Positions 34,286 through 43,270 of a stretch of 64,000 nt of DNA are shown piece by piece. The DNA is from Halobacillus locisalis (GTDB taxonomy: Bacteria; Bacillota; Bacilli; Bacillales; Halobacillaceae): contig NZ_JACEFG010000001.1 in assembly GCF_013694105.1 (NCBI RefSeq), forward strand, positions 1,116,001-1,180,000, in the 5' to 3' direction. The notes beneath the pieces are model-generated. The model saw only the letters and a program-made list of their open reading frames with translations, did not search any database and was not told the origin of the DNA. Each line of letters starts with the position of its first letter. Position 1 is the stretch's first letter. A program made the position numbers and the translations under genes.

Positions 34286-36148
34286 TTAACACCATTCACA
34301 ATATTCCAATTCCATTTTCAACTCATCAACGTACTCTGATGAGCCTGTAACAATCAGACGGTCACCCATTTGCAACTCCGTATCTCCATGAGGGACTATA
34401 GAATCTTTTCCTCGGAAAATACGAACCATGATGACGTCACCTGTAAACGGGAACTCTTTCAAGTGCATACCGTTATACATCGAGTTGTTCATATTGATCT
34501 GATACAAAGCACTTTCTTGCTTGGTTAATATATCAATGACATTCGGCGCTTCAATCATCGCTTTTAACAACGCTTTGGACGATAAGAAAACGGAGAATAC
34601 GCTAATGTTCAAGTCTCTCATTTCTGTTGCCAATTCTGGAGATTCAACCCTCGCGATGACACGTTCGACCCCTTGCTCTTTAGCATAGCGGGCAATCGTT
34701 GCGTTTTCTTCCTCATCACCAGTTGAAGCAACAAGTAGATCCACTTCAAAAACACCGAGTTCTTTCATGTTTTCTAAATCATAGCCTTCTAACTCTTTAA
34801 TATCAAAGCAAGAACGACTTATTTTCTCATCTACTTTGTCGAGCTTGGTATGATACAAGTGCGTTTCGTAAGAGGTGATATCCAGTTCTCTTACAACAGG
34901 TAAAGTCATTCGGTTAGACCCGACAAAAGAAACAACGGTCTTGTGATCTTCATCTTCAAATCGACCGTAAATTTTCTTGAATAGGATAGGCGCAACGAGA
35001 CAAGTCAGGACGGCGACTAGGATCAATGCCCCTTCCATTTGCTCATCAATCATCCCTTCCCTACGACCGATCGTCGCTGCTGCAATGACTAACGACAGGG
35101 TAGAAGTGAGAATGATACCTGATCCTAGAACCGTCTTCATGTCATACCATTTTCTCAAAATAAATGCTGGAAGTATTTTTGACAGGAGTAAAGCAATGAA
35201 GAGCAATGGAATCAAAATGATCACACGGCTATCTGTAAATAAACTCCATATGTCAAGTTCAACCCCCACCATGACAAAGAAGATGGGAATTAAGAATCCA
35301 TAACCAAAACTGTCCAGGCGCTTGACCATTTCAGGGTTTGGCGAAAGTAGGGATACAAGCGTACCAGCTAAAAAGGCACCGAGTATATTCTCTGCTCCAA
35401 CCGTTTCTGATAAAGCGACGAGCAATAGAATAAGCGTAAATACCGCTCTTGTATCAATTTGAATCGTCCCTTTAGCCATCGTCTCCACAAACGATTGATG
35501 TCTGAATTTCTTCCCGACGAAATAGAGGAGAACACCGGCACCGAATAGAAGGAGCAACAGCCATGTGTTACCACCGCTTTCTCCATAAATCGAGACGAAT
35601 ACTGCTAAGAGCACCATTGTGACCAAGTCAGCGATAACAGCAATCAGTAGAATAGTCTGTCCGATCGTTGTCTTCATCATTTGGGCATCTTTCAGTGTCG
35701 GTACAACAACTCCTAGGGAAATCGTAGAGATGATCAACGTCATCAAGAAGGCGTTATCGATGAAGCCTCCTAAAACAAATAAATAGGATAATCCTAAAGA
35801 GAGTGCAAAGATTCCACTGAAAACAATCAGTGCCACCCACACAGGGTTCGGCGCACCTGCGCCACGATTTTCCGGTTTGGCCCGTTTCTTGCGACTTGCG
35901 AAAATGGAGAAATCGATCTCAAGACCACTCAAGAACATCAGAAAGATGAAGCCGAGTGTCGATAAAATTTCAAGCCAACTACCTTGTTCCACTAAGTCAA
36001 ATCCACTTTGACCTATGATTAACCCGACAATAATCTCTGCGACTACGACGGGGATGATATTCAATTTAAAACGATGCAATAAGATGGGAGTGATGAATGC
36101 TGCAAGAATGACAATAACTAAAGAAGTTACTGAAGCACCATGTTCCAT
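34286..36148 (-). CDS. CPA2-family monovalent cation:proton antiporter with RCK domains
   Basis: The 620-residue protein has 12-13 membrane helices (residues about 1-390, for example FLFLMFLSGLEIDFSIF). A cytoplasmic RCK-N-like Rossmann region (about 400-520; TVVSFVGSNRMTLPVVREL) and a C-terminal RCK-C/TrkA-C domain (about 540-620, GDTELQMGDRLIVTGS) follow. These domains gate potassium or sodium efflux by nucleotides or ions. It is the counterpart of B. subtilis YjbQ, and lies next to prpE and mgtE. The start follows AAAGGAGGG. It is cotranscribed with mgtE (16-base gap). Confidence 0.93.
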   Translation of the reverse strand: MEHGASVTSLVIVILAAFITPILLHRFKLNIIPVVVAEIIVGLIIGQSGFDLVEQGSWLEILSTLGFIFLMFLSGLEIDFSIFASRKKRAKPENRGAGAPNPVWVALIVFSGIFALSLGLSYLFVLGGFIDNAFLMTLIISTISLGVVVPTLKDAQMMKTTIGQTILLIAVIADLVTMVLLAVFVSIYGESGGNTWLLLLLFGAGVLLYFVGKKFRHQSFVETMAKGTIQIDTRAVFTLILLLVALSETVGAENILGAFLAGTLVSLLSPNPEMVKRLDSFGYGFLIPIFFVMVGVELDIWSLFTDSRVIILIPLLFIALLLSKILPAFILRKWYDMKTVLGSGIILTSTLSLVIAAATIGRREGMIDEQMEGALILVAVLTCLVAPILFKKIYGRFEDEDHKTVVSFVGSNRMTLPVVRELDITSYETHLYHTKLDKVDEKISRSCFDIKELEGYDLENMKELGVFEVDLLVASTGDEEENATIARYAKEQGVERVIARVESPELATEMRDLNISVFSVFLSSKALLKAMIEAPNVIDILTKQESALYQINMNNSMYNGMHLKEFPFTGDVIMVRIFRGKDSIVPHGDTELQMGDRLIVTGSSEYVDELKMELEYCEWC

Positions 36149-36164
36149 ACTCGCCCTCCTTTCA

Positions 36165-37529
36165 TTAAATTAGTAAATTCATAAAGGCTGTAGCCATTCC
36201 AAAATAGATCAGAATGGAAATAATATCATTGATGGTCGTAATGAAGGGACCAGATGCAACGGCCGGGTCAATATTGAACCTGTGCATGATAAGAGGTACA
36301 AGTGATCCAGCAAGTGTAGCAACAATCAGCGTCATCAATATCGATAATCCAACAAGTGCTCCCAAGAAGAAGTTTCCTTGCCAAAAATAGACGACAAACG
36401 TAATGATTACCCCGCACGAAACACCTGTGATCAAACCGGTTCCAGCTTCGCGGAACATCATTTTCGTTTTTCCTTGCTTATCAATTTCACCGGTAGCAAT
36501 CCCCCGGACAGCAACGGCCAAGGCTTGTGTACCCGTATTCCCTGCCATTCCTGCAATCAAGGGGATAAAAACGGCTAGGATCGGAACGACATCCAAGGTC
36601 GATTCAAACCGACCAATCAAGCTAGCGGTCAAACTTCCTAAGAATAGAAGGATCACAAGCCACGGAAGGCGCTTTTTAGCTGAAGCGAACGCATTCTCAT
36701 CTGGACTATCAACGTCCGATATAGCAGCTAACTTGGAGTAATCATCACTCGCTTCTTCTTCCATGACATCCATAATATCATCGACCGTGATAATTCCAAG
36801 CAAATGATCCTGAAAATCCACGACCGGTAATGCTAAGAAGTCATAGTCTCTGACCATACGAGCCACTTCTTCTTGATCTTCCCCTACTGAGACCGATACC
36901 ACCCGTTCATTCATGACGTCGGCAATCATCCAGTCCTCCTCAGAGATAATGAGGTCACGTAAAGAAATAACACCGACCAACTTTTTATCTTCGTCAATCA
37001 CATACGTATAGTATATGGTCTCTGCATCTGGAGCCTCTGTACGCAAATGAACCATTGCCTGTCGTATAGACATCGTAGCTTTAACGACAACGAACTCGGT
37101 TGTCATGATGGAACCTGCCGTTTTCTCCTCATAATGAAGAAGATCTTTAATTTCTTGAGCCGCTTCATCATCCATTATAGTCAAAAAGCTTGCCACTTTA
37201 TCTTTCTCTAATTCATTTAAGATATCAACAGCATCATCTGTAGACATTTCAGCAAATACTTGAGCAGCAAACCGAGGGTCCATTTCAGTAAAGAACGGTT
37301 CTATCTCCTCATAATCGATGTGTTCCATAACATCCGCAACTTCTTCAGGAGATAGGTACGTATAAATCTGCATACGGACATCTACGTCTAACCCTTCAAA
37401 GATCCTCGCCTGATCATAAGGGTGAAGTTCCAGAAATTCTGCTCGAAATTGATCGATATGATCATTCAGCAAAGCGTCCTCAATTGTACTCCATACTTCT
37501 TGGCGCTCTTGGTCATCTAAGTGCTCCAT
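36165..37529 (-). CDS. mgtE: Magnesium transporter MgtE
   Basis: The 454-residue protein has the MgtE layout: an N-terminal helical domain (residues about 1-130, LEKDKVASFLTIMDDEAAQEI), two CBS domains (about 135-255) and five C-terminal helices containing the ion pathway (AGNTGTQALAVAVRGIA). The start is ATG 37529, six bases after AGGAGGG; a TTG two codons earlier is also possible. A strong sigma-A promoter gives a leader of only about 30 bases, so there is no M-box riboswitch as in some Bacilli. Regulation by the N-CBS domain magnesium gate is known for the family. Confidence 0.95.
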   Translation of the reverse strand: MEHLDDQERQEVWSTIEDALLNDHIDQFRAEFLELHPYDQARIFEGLDVDVRMQIYTYLSPEEVADVMEHIDYEEIEPFFTEMDPRFAAQVFAEMSTDDAVDILNELEKDKVASFLTIMDDEAAQEIKDLLHYEEKTAGSIMTTEFVVVKATMSIRQAMVHLRTEAPDAETIYYTYVIDEDKKLVGVISLRDLIISEEDWMIADVMNERVVSVSVGEDQEEVARMVRDYDFLALPVVDFQDHLLGIITVDDIMDVMEEEASDDYSKLAAISDVDSPDENAFASAKKRLPWLVILLFLGSLTASLIGRFESTLDVVPILAVFIPLIAGMAGNTGTQALAVAVRGIATGEIDKQGKTKMMFREAGTGLITGVSCGVIITFVVYFWQGNFFLGALVGLSILMTLIVATLAGSLVPLIMHRFNIDPAVASGPFITTINDIISILIYFGMATAFMNLLI

Positions 37530-37571
37530 AAGCAACCCTCCTAAAACGTCCGTTTCGTTTTTGACCGTTTA

Positions 37572-37600
37572 ATCTTAATCGCGAATCATAGGTTTGTCAA
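37572..37600 (-). promoter_or_regulatory. Sigma-A promoter of mgtE and the antiporter gene
   Basis: TTGACA (37595-37600) and TAAGAT (37572-37577) lie 17 bases apart on the minus strand. Confidence 0.85.
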
Positions 37601-37814
37601 CGCATGTAGAATCTTTTTCACAAAAGTCTTAAAAACAGATGACATCTGTTCATAAACCAACTCGAATATTATACAATCTGAAGTATAATGGTAGTCTAAC
37701 AGATTGCTTCATATAAAGGGAATGATCGGCGAATGATATCGTTTAAGAATAAATCCGATTGAACATGGTAAAGATTGAAACAGTCTTTCCATTCTTGAAA
37801 AAAGGAGAAGAATT

Positions 37815-38549
37815 ATGAATATTGATATCATTGGAGATGTCCATGGATGCATGGACGAATTATACGATTTGCTCTCAAAGCTTGGTTATGAGTGGCACGA
37901 TGGACTCCCCATTCATCCCGAGAATCGGACGATTGCTTTTGTAGGGGATATTACCGATCGTGGACCAAAATCAATAGAAGCTATTCAATTCCTTCATCGA
38001 CTAGTGATCCAGGAGAAACAAGCTTATTACGTCCCGGGTAACCATTGCAATAAATTATATCGTTTCTTCTTAGGTAACCCAGTAAAAGAAGCACACGGTC
38101 TCGAAACGACAACAGCCGAGTTCCGGGCCTTATCAGATAAGAAGCAAAAACGAGTAAAACAACAATTTATTGAGCTTTATGAACGATCTCCGCTTTACCA
38201 TGTGATTAATGAGGCGAATGTTGTCGTCGCTCATGCAGGCATTAAAGGAGAAGATATCGGAAACCGGAATAAGAGAATTGAAACATTCGTCTTATACGGG
38301 GACATTACTGGAGAAAAACTCCCTGACGGACGACCCGTGAGAAGGGATTGGGCCCAACATTATCTCGGTAGTCAATGGATCGTGTATGGTCATACACCAA
38401 CCCAAAAACCCCGTTTTGTCAATCAGACCGTCAATATAGATACCGGGTGTGTCTTTGGGGGCATGCTCACCGCATTTCGATTGCCCGAAGAAGAGATTGT
38501 GTCGGTGCCGTCGAGCATGCCGCTGATTGAAGAGAAATTCAGATATTGA
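37815..38549 (+). CDS. prpE: Bis(5'-nucleosyl)-tetraphosphatase PrpE
   Basis: The 244-residue calcineurin-like phosphoesterase hydrolyses diadenosine tetraphosphate. It also acts as a protein phosphatase linked to spore germination in B. subtilis. Metal-binding motifs are GDVHG (residues 7-11), [10 protein letters not shown] (about 51-60), GNHCNKL (about 76-82) and GHTPT near 195. AAAAAAGGAGAAGAATT precedes the ATG. It is followed by a bidirectional terminator and converges with the rluD-like gene. Confidence 0.92.
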   Translation: MNIDIIGDVHGCMDELYDLLSKLGYEWHDGLPIHPENRTIAFVGDITDRGPKSIEAIQFLHRLVIQEKQAYYVPGNHCNKLYRFFLGNPVKEAHGLETTTAEFRALSDKKQKRVKQQFIELYERSPLYHVINEANVVVAHAGIKGEDIGNRNKRIETFVLYGDITGEKLPDGRPVRRDWAQHYLGSQWIVYGHTPTQKPRFVNQTVNIDTGCVFGGMLTAFRLPEEEIVSVPSSMPLIEEKFRY

Positions 38550-38585
38550 AAAAGGCTCAGAAATTCAATTTCTGAGCCTTTTTCA
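38549..38585. terminator. Bidirectional terminator between prpE and the rluD-like gene
   Basis: AAAAAGGCTCAGAAATT and AATTTCTGAGCCTTTTT form a long symmetric stem. Confidence 0.9.
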
Positions 38586-38586
38586 A

Positions 38587-39510
38587 CTAGTCTGTTACTA
38601 CAAGTGACTGCCACTCGTGAGGCGTGTCGACTGAGAAATAAAGTTCCTCTTTCGTCCAAGGGTGAACGAACTCAATCCGATCACAATGTAAGGCTTGACC
38701 CTCCACAAGCTCCGTTTCACTCGCCCCGTACAATGTATCCCCGACTAACGGATGCCCAAGAGAAGCCATGTGCACGCGGATTTGATGCGTCCGTCCAGTC
38801 AACAACTGGAGATGGAGTCTACTATATTGAAGATTTGACTCTGCGACGTTGTATAAGGTTACAGAAGGCTTTCCATTCTCATGAATGGCCCTTTCGATAA
38901 TCGAACCTTCAGCACGGCCAATAGGAAGATTGATCTCCCCAGACTCCTCCGCAACTTGCCCTTCCACAATAGCTTGATAATAACGGCTAATCTGTTTTTC
39001 CTTTTTCGTTAACAACATATGGCTATAAGCATGCTTTGCAATCACCATTAGTCCAGATGTAAACTGGTCTAGCCTTGTCACAATGTGAACGGTCACTGGC
39101 AAACGCTGTTCCTCGTAGTGAGCGAGCAGCCAATTTGCAATCGAAGGCTTTGATTTATCAATAGGTGGAAGAACAGCAATGCCTGAAGGCTTATTGAGAA
39201 CAATCAAGTCTTCATCTTCATACATGATAGACAGCGGCCCCGGTACTGGATTCATGGTGGCACCCTGGGATTCCTCTGGAAAATAAACCGTTATGAGATC
39301 ACCCTCTTGCACAGGCTGTCGTGACCCTACTTTCTCTTGATTAAGCACGACACAACCTTCTGTGCGAACTTTTTTCCAAAGTTGCCTAGAAAAGTGCCCC
39401 CTTTTGATGAGGAAGTCACGAACCGATTGACCTGTACACTCTTTTGGAACAAGCCACTCTTTCGAAATACGATTATTCACGAGCATATTCGTCAGAAACG
39501 AAGGAATCAT
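38587..39510 (-). CDS. RluA/RluD-family 23S rRNA pseudouridine synthase, YjbO type
   Basis: The enzyme isomerises uridine to pseudouridine in rRNA. It contains an S4-like N-terminal region ([24 protein letters not shown]), the catalytic Asp in [18 protein letters not shown] (RLD) and the C-terminal [23 protein letters not shown] motif. The start is uncertain: I chose ATG 39510 because GGAG precedes it by nine bases, giving 307 residues; a GTG or ATG near 39480-39486 would give about 298. The start overlaps the nadK stop by 38 bases. Confidence 0.9.
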   Translation of the reverse strand: MIPSFLTNMLVNNRISKEWLVPKECTGQSVRDFLIKRGHFSRQLWKKVRTEGCVVLNQEKVGSRQPVQEGDLITVYFPEESQGATMNPVPGPLSIMYEDEDLIVLNKPSGIAVLPPIDKSKPSIANWLLAHYEEQRLPVTVHIVTRLDQFTSGLMVIAKHAYSHMLLTKKEKQISRYYQAIVEGQVAEESGEINLPIGRAEGSIIERAIHENGKPSVTLYNVAESNLQYSRLHLQLLTGRTHQIRVHMASLGHPLVGDTLYGASETELVEGQALHCDRIEFVHPWTKEELYFSVDTPHEWQSLVVTD

Positions 39511-40282
39511 GAACTCGTCTCCAGAACGGAAAAGGACGGAACCTGGCAAAACGGACACGCTCGTCGGCCACACGACATTGAATAGACTTCACATCTTTAT
39601 ACGTTCTCGATATGTGATCGATAGTGAATAAGAAACTACGATCATTCAACGGCTTTAATAAACACGTATGGTGGCTTGGTAAAATCAGTGGAGAACCGAT
39701 CGTCCGAAACACACGGTTGTTAATCGATGCCATCTCCGCTATTTGTATCGCTTCTAAAGAAGGGTGTAAAATAGCCCCTCCTAGTGCTTTATTATAAGCA
39801 GTGCTTCCAGAAGGAGTGGAGACACAAAGACCGTCGCCACGGAAGGTTTCAAAGTGATCGCCTTTAATATCAATATCAAGCACAACCGATCCTTCCGAAG
39901 TTTTAATTGTGCACTCATTAAGAGCTAAGTAGCGATCTTCCTGCTCCTCGCTATTCGGCTCAATAATGACTTCGAGCAAAGGATACTCGACTACTTGGAA
40001 CGGAGTACGCGCTATTTCGATGATCAACTTCTCCAATTCCTCAGGCATCCAATCTGCATAGAACCCTAGGTGACCAGTATGGACACCGATAAAAGCGGTT
40101 TGATCAAGACGATGGACATAAGTATGAAAAGCCTCTAAAAGTGTACCGTCTCCTCCGACCGAGATAGCCAAATCCGGTTCGTCCTCATTATATTCCAACT
40201 TGAATTCAGTCAAATATTCCTTGATCTTCGCCCGAATTTCATTAGATTTTTGATCTCCTTTAGACAAAATAGAAAATTTCAT
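39473..40282 (-). CDS. nadK: NAD kinase
   Basis: The 269-residue enzyme phosphorylates NAD to NADP. The catalytic GGDGT motif is at residues 43-47 and the NAD-binding segment [15 protein letters not shown] is near 157-171. It is the NadK1 (YjbN/PpnKA) type of B. subtilis. It lies 15 bases after relQ and overlaps the downstream pseudouridine synthase gene, forming a relQ-nadK-rluD operon. Confidence 0.95.
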   Translation of the reverse strand: MKFSILSKGDQKSNEIRAKIKEYLTEFKLEYNEDEPDLAISVGGDGTLLEAFHTYVHRLDQTAFIGVHTGHLGFYADWMPEELEKLIIEIARTPFQVVEYPLLEVIIEPNSEEQEDRYLALNECTIKTSEGSVVLDIDIKGDHFETFRGDGLCVSTPSGSTAYNKALGGAILHPSLEAIQIAEMASINNRVFRTIGSPLILPSHHTCLLKPLNDRSFLFTIDHISRTYKDVKSIQCRVADERVRFARFRPFPFWRRVHDSFVSDEYARE

Positions 40283-40297
40283 CTGGCTATCACTCCT

Positions 40298-40936
40298 TTA
40301 CTCTTTTTTCGAATCTTTCTTCTTTTCTTCTTTTCGCATGAATGCTTTTTGTGCTTCTTGTATTTCACTCTTGATTTTCGACATTTCTTCATCTAACTGA
40401 AAAGCCGCTTCTCCGGCGCTTTTCAAACGTGACTTGATCTCGCTTGGAATCTTACCAGAGTATTTATAATTCAACGAATGTTCATTCGTCGCCCAAAAAT
40501 TCATAGCAAGCGTTCGGATTTGAATTTCCGCGAGAAGCATCTTTTCACCGTGTATCGTTTCAACAGGGTAGTTGATGATGACGTGGAATGAGCGATATCC
40601 GCTTTCCTTCTTTCTCGAGATGTAATCTTTTTCTTCTACAATCTCAAAATCATGACGATTTTTCAGCATATCCACCACGGCATAGATATCATCTACAAAT
40701 TGGCAGACGACACGGACACCAGCGATGTCCTGTAGTTCTTTCTCAATATCTTCTGGATTGATCGCTTTACGCCTGGCCTTTTCAATAATACTGGTTTTCG
40801 GCTTCACACGACCCGTGACAAATTCAATCGGGGATTGTTCCGATTCATATTCAAATTGACGGCGCATGCCTTTTAATTTAACTTTTAATTCATCTACTGC
40901 CTGTGCATAAGGTGCTATAAATATATCCCAATTCAT
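40298..40936 (-). CDS. relQ: Small alarmone synthetase RelQ/SasB (GTP pyrophosphokinase)
   Basis: The 212-residue protein has only the RelA/SpoT synthetase domain, with VTGRVKPKTSIIEKARRK near 40-57, VRVVCQFVDDIYAVVDML and EIQIRTLAMNFWATNEHSLNYKY (cited in part, about residues 132-152). There is no hydrolase or TGS domain. It makes (p)ppGpp from ATP and GTP/GDP. The position before nadK is that of B. subtilis yjbM (sasB). A Lys/Glu-rich tail ends the protein. Confidence 0.93.
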   Translation of the reverse strand: MNWDIFIAPYAQAVDELKVKLKGMRRQFEYESEQSPIEFVTGRVKPKTSIIEKARRKAINPEDIEKELQDIAGVRVVCQFVDDIYAVVDMLKNRHDFEIVEEKDYISRKKESGYRSFHVIINYPVETIHGEKMLLAEIQIRTLAMNFWATNEHSLNYKYSGKIPSEIKSRLKSAGEAAFQLDEEMSKIKSEIQEAQKAFMRKEEKKKDSKKE

Positions 40937-41054
40937 TTGGCGCCCACCTTTATGTATCGAACTTCACATAGTTAATATGTGCGTTTTCTCCTGCATTCAT
41001 TGTATCATAAAGTTAAGGACTGACAGAAATGATAGAAGGAGGCAGCATTTTAAG

Positions 41055-41636
41055 ATGAGCCAAGAGATCGAAATTGAATTCAAAAATTTATTGACTCAAG
41101 AAGAGTATCAACGTCTTTATCAGCTTTTGCCATTCAAATCAGTTGAACTCATAGAACAAACCAATTATTATTTTGAAACGAATGACTTGTTACTCAAGCA
41201 ACATGGAGCGGCGCTACGAATCAGAAAGAAAAACGATCAATGGACGCTGACGTTAAAGCAACCCCATCCTGAAGGGTTATTGGAAACGCATGATACCTTG
41301 ACAACCGAAGAAGCCAATTTGTGGATCCAGAATCAGATGGTTGAGAAACCAAACACAAAACCACAACTCCATGAATTAGGAATTGAAGTAAATCAACTGC
41401 GTTATCTAGGTTCTTTGACCACAAGAAGAAAGGAACTGGATTATAAAGGAGCAACAATCGTCCTTGACCATAGCCTCTACTATGATCAAGAGGATTATGA
41501 ACTCGAGGTCGAAGCCCCATCAAAACCAGTTGGACAAGATGTCATTAAAGAAATTTTAGATGCATGCGATATTCCACAACGAAAAACAGATAATAAGATC
41601 AAACGTTTTTACAAAGCCAAGCTGCAATCAGAATAG
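41055..41636 (+). CDS. CYTH-domain protein, YjbK type
   Basis: From ATG 41055 the 193-residue product begins MSQEIEIEFKNLLTQEEYQRL. The EIEIEFK motif and alternating basic/acidic strands (LRIRKKNDQWTLTLKQPHPEG) form the CYTH tunnel that binds inorganic or organic polyphosphates with metal. The family includes adenylate cyclase CyaB and triphosphatases; in Bacilli the substrate is not defined. A longer frame from 40977 would add an unrelated N-terminus. GGAGG lies about 13 bases upstream. It is divergent from relQ. Confidence 0.9.
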   Translation: MSQEIEIEFKNLLTQEEYQRLYQLLPFKSVELIEQTNYYFETNDLLLKQHGAALRIRKKNDQWTLTLKQPHPEGLLETHDTLTTEEANLWIQNQMVEKPNTKPQLHELGIEVNQLRYLGSLTTRRKELDYKGATIVLDHSLYYDQEDYELEVEAPSKPVGQDVIKEILDACDIPQRKTDNKIKRFYKAKLQSE

Positions 41637-41694
41637 TTGTAGTAAGAAGTCGCCATTGCTAAAATGAATAAATAGATAGACAGGAAGGGATTTC

Positions 41695-42096
41695 ATGCAA
41701 CAACGACCAGGCTCCATTCATGATGCCATCGGTAAAGCCAAGATTGATGAGCTTGTCGAGGCTTTTTACAAAAGAGTCCAAAAACATCCGGATCTCATAC
41801 CGATATTCCCGGATGATTTCTCAGAAACGATCCGCAAACAGAAACAATTCTTGACCCAATTCTTTGGAGGGCCACCTCTTTATATAGAAGAGCATGGACA
41901 CCCTATGCTGAGGGCAAGACACTTACCTTTCAAAATTACACCTACCAGACGAGACGCTTGGCTTTCCTGTATGTCAGGAGCCATGAACGAAGTTGAAATA
42001 GAAGAGCCTTATCGTTCAGCAATGTTCGAGCGCTTAACGATGACGGCGAACCATATGATGAACACACCTGAGGATGAGAAAGGAGAATCGACGTGA
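41695..42096 (+). CDS. Truncated haemoglobin, group II (YjbI type)
   Basis: The 133-residue truncated globin is of group II type. Haem-site features are [11 protein letters not shown] near 22-32, [16 protein letters not shown] near 51-66 and the proximal histidine in [12 protein letters not shown] near 80. In B. subtilis the counterpart is linked to redox signalling with SpxH, though the role is unproven. It overlaps the spxH start by four bases (GTGA), so the two genes are coupled. Confidence 0.9.
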   Translation: MQQRPGSIHDAIGKAKIDELVEAFYKRVQKHPDLIPIFPDDFSETIRKQKQFLTQFFGGPPLYIEEHGHPMLRARHLPFKITPTRRDAWLSCMSGAMNEVEIEEPYRSAMFERLTMTANHMMNTPEDEKGEST

Positions 42097-42977
42097 GTTG
42101 GAAAAGCTTGAGCAGCGAAAAAGAGACACAAGGTACGGCAAGCGGATTTTTTAATTTACTGAAACGTCCAGTAGAGATTTATGTATTTATCGATCCGCTC
42201 TGCCCAGAATGCTGGTCACTTGAACCTTTCTTGAAAAAACTCACCATCGAATACGGTCGTTTTTTCACCATTCGTCCAATCATCAGTGGAAAATTGTCCG
42301 CGTTGCAACAAAACCAGATCAACAAACCGGAAAAACTTAAAAAGGTTTGGGACAAAACCACTTCACAAACAGGGATGTGCTGTGACGGAGATGTTTGGTT
42401 AGAGAATCCTGTATCATCTCCTCTTGCGACGTCTCTTGCTGTTAAAACGGCCGAGTTGCAAGGCAAGAAGGCAGGCATGCGTTTTCTCAGAAAGGTCCAG
42501 GAATATGTATTCTTAGAAAAGCAGAACATTTCTGATGAAAATGTCTTAATCGAATGTGCCAATAAAAGCAGATTAGATGTAGATGAGTTCAAACGTGACC
42601 TTCATTCTGACGCTGCCCGCAAAGCCTTGCAAAACGACTTGAAATTGACTCACGAAATGGAAGTCGAATCAACTCCGACCATCGTTTTATTTAATGAATC
42701 TGAAGAAGATGCAGGTTTGAAAATTACAGGCCTTTATTCGTATGATGTGTACGTCAAAGTACTGAAGGAAATGTTGCAAAAGGAACCCAGTCCAGCTATA
42801 AAACCTGATTTGGAAACTTTCCTCCAGCATTATCGCTTTGTAGCGAATAAGGAGATAGCTGTTGTGTATGACTGGAGCGAGCAACAAGCCAAAAAGGAAA
42901 TGAAAAAATTAGTACTCAGACAAAAAGTACGTGAAGTACCTGTGAAACACGGAGCCTTCTGGGAATATATCGAATAA
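42093..42977 (+). CDS. spxH: ClpXP adaptor SpxH (YjbH), DsbA-like
   Basis: The 294-residue protein has a DsbA/thioredoxin-like fold with a CPEC motif (Cys37, Cys40; [17 protein letters not shown]). It presents Spx to ClpXP for degradation. The start is a GTG coupled to the haemoglobin gene stop. A terminator follows directly. The neighbourhood matches yjbI-yjbH of B. subtilis, and the substrate gene spxA lies about 5 kb away. Confidence 0.92.
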   Translation: MSWKSLSSEKETQGTASGFFNLLKRPVEIYVFIDPLCPECWSLEPFLKKLTIEYGRFFTIRPIISGKLSALQQNQINKPEKLKKVWDKTTSQTGMCCDGDVWLENPVSSPLATSLAVKTAELQGKKAGMRFLRKVQEYVFLEKQNISDENVLIECANKSRLDVDEFKRDLHSDAARKALQNDLKLTHEMEVESTPTIVLFNESEEDAGLKITGLYSYDVYVKVLKEMLQKEPSPAIKPDLETFLQHYRFVANKEIAVVYDWSEQQAKKEMKKLVLRQKVREVPVKHGAFWEYIE

Positions 42978-43003
42978 AAGCCCCTACTCAGGGGCTTTTT
43001 TTC
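42976..43003 (+). terminator. Terminator after spxH
   Basis: AAAGCCCC and GGGGCTTT pair with a six-base loop, followed by a T run. Confidence 0.88.
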
Positions 43004-43062
43004 ATTCAATGTCTATTCACTTGCTCGTACTCATAAATATAGAGCTAAAGGGGGGCTTGCGA

Positions 43063-43242
43063 ATGAAGAAATGGAAAATAATCATCGGCATTACAGCTGT
43101 TCTTGTCTTATGTCTCTTTCATTTATTCGCTCTCATGCGTATGTATCCTCTGTACATCACATCACCACTATTATTTATCGCCATTTATTATGTCATCGCC
43201 TCTTTGTTTCATCGGAAAACATTCCGAGGATTCATGAAATAA
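43063..43242 (+). CDS. Small two-helix membrane protein, hypothetical
   Basis: The 59-residue product starts at ATG 43063 after GGGGGG (a strong but unusual all-G Shine-Dalgarno). It has two membrane helices (IIIGITAVLVLCLFHLFAL and LLFIAIYYVIASLF) and a basic C-terminus. The frame from 43009 is longer but the added part does not look coding. The product resembles no family I recognise. It is monocistronic between two terminators. Confidence 0.6.
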   Translation: MKKWKIIIGITAVLVLCLFHLFALMRMYPLYITSPLLFIAIYYVIASLFHRKTFRGFMK

Positions 43243-43270
43243 GGCCGCACTATAAGAGTGCGGCCTTTTA
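43241..43270. terminator. Bidirectional terminator between the small membrane gene and pepF
   Basis: AAGGCCGCACT and AGTGCGGCCTT pair with a short loop. T-rich ends on both strands serve both convergent genes. Confidence 0.85.

Noticed and set aside
37530-37814. Possible M-box riboswitch upstream of mgtE
   Set aside because: The strong promoter lies only about 45 bases before the start codon, leaving no room for an M-box.
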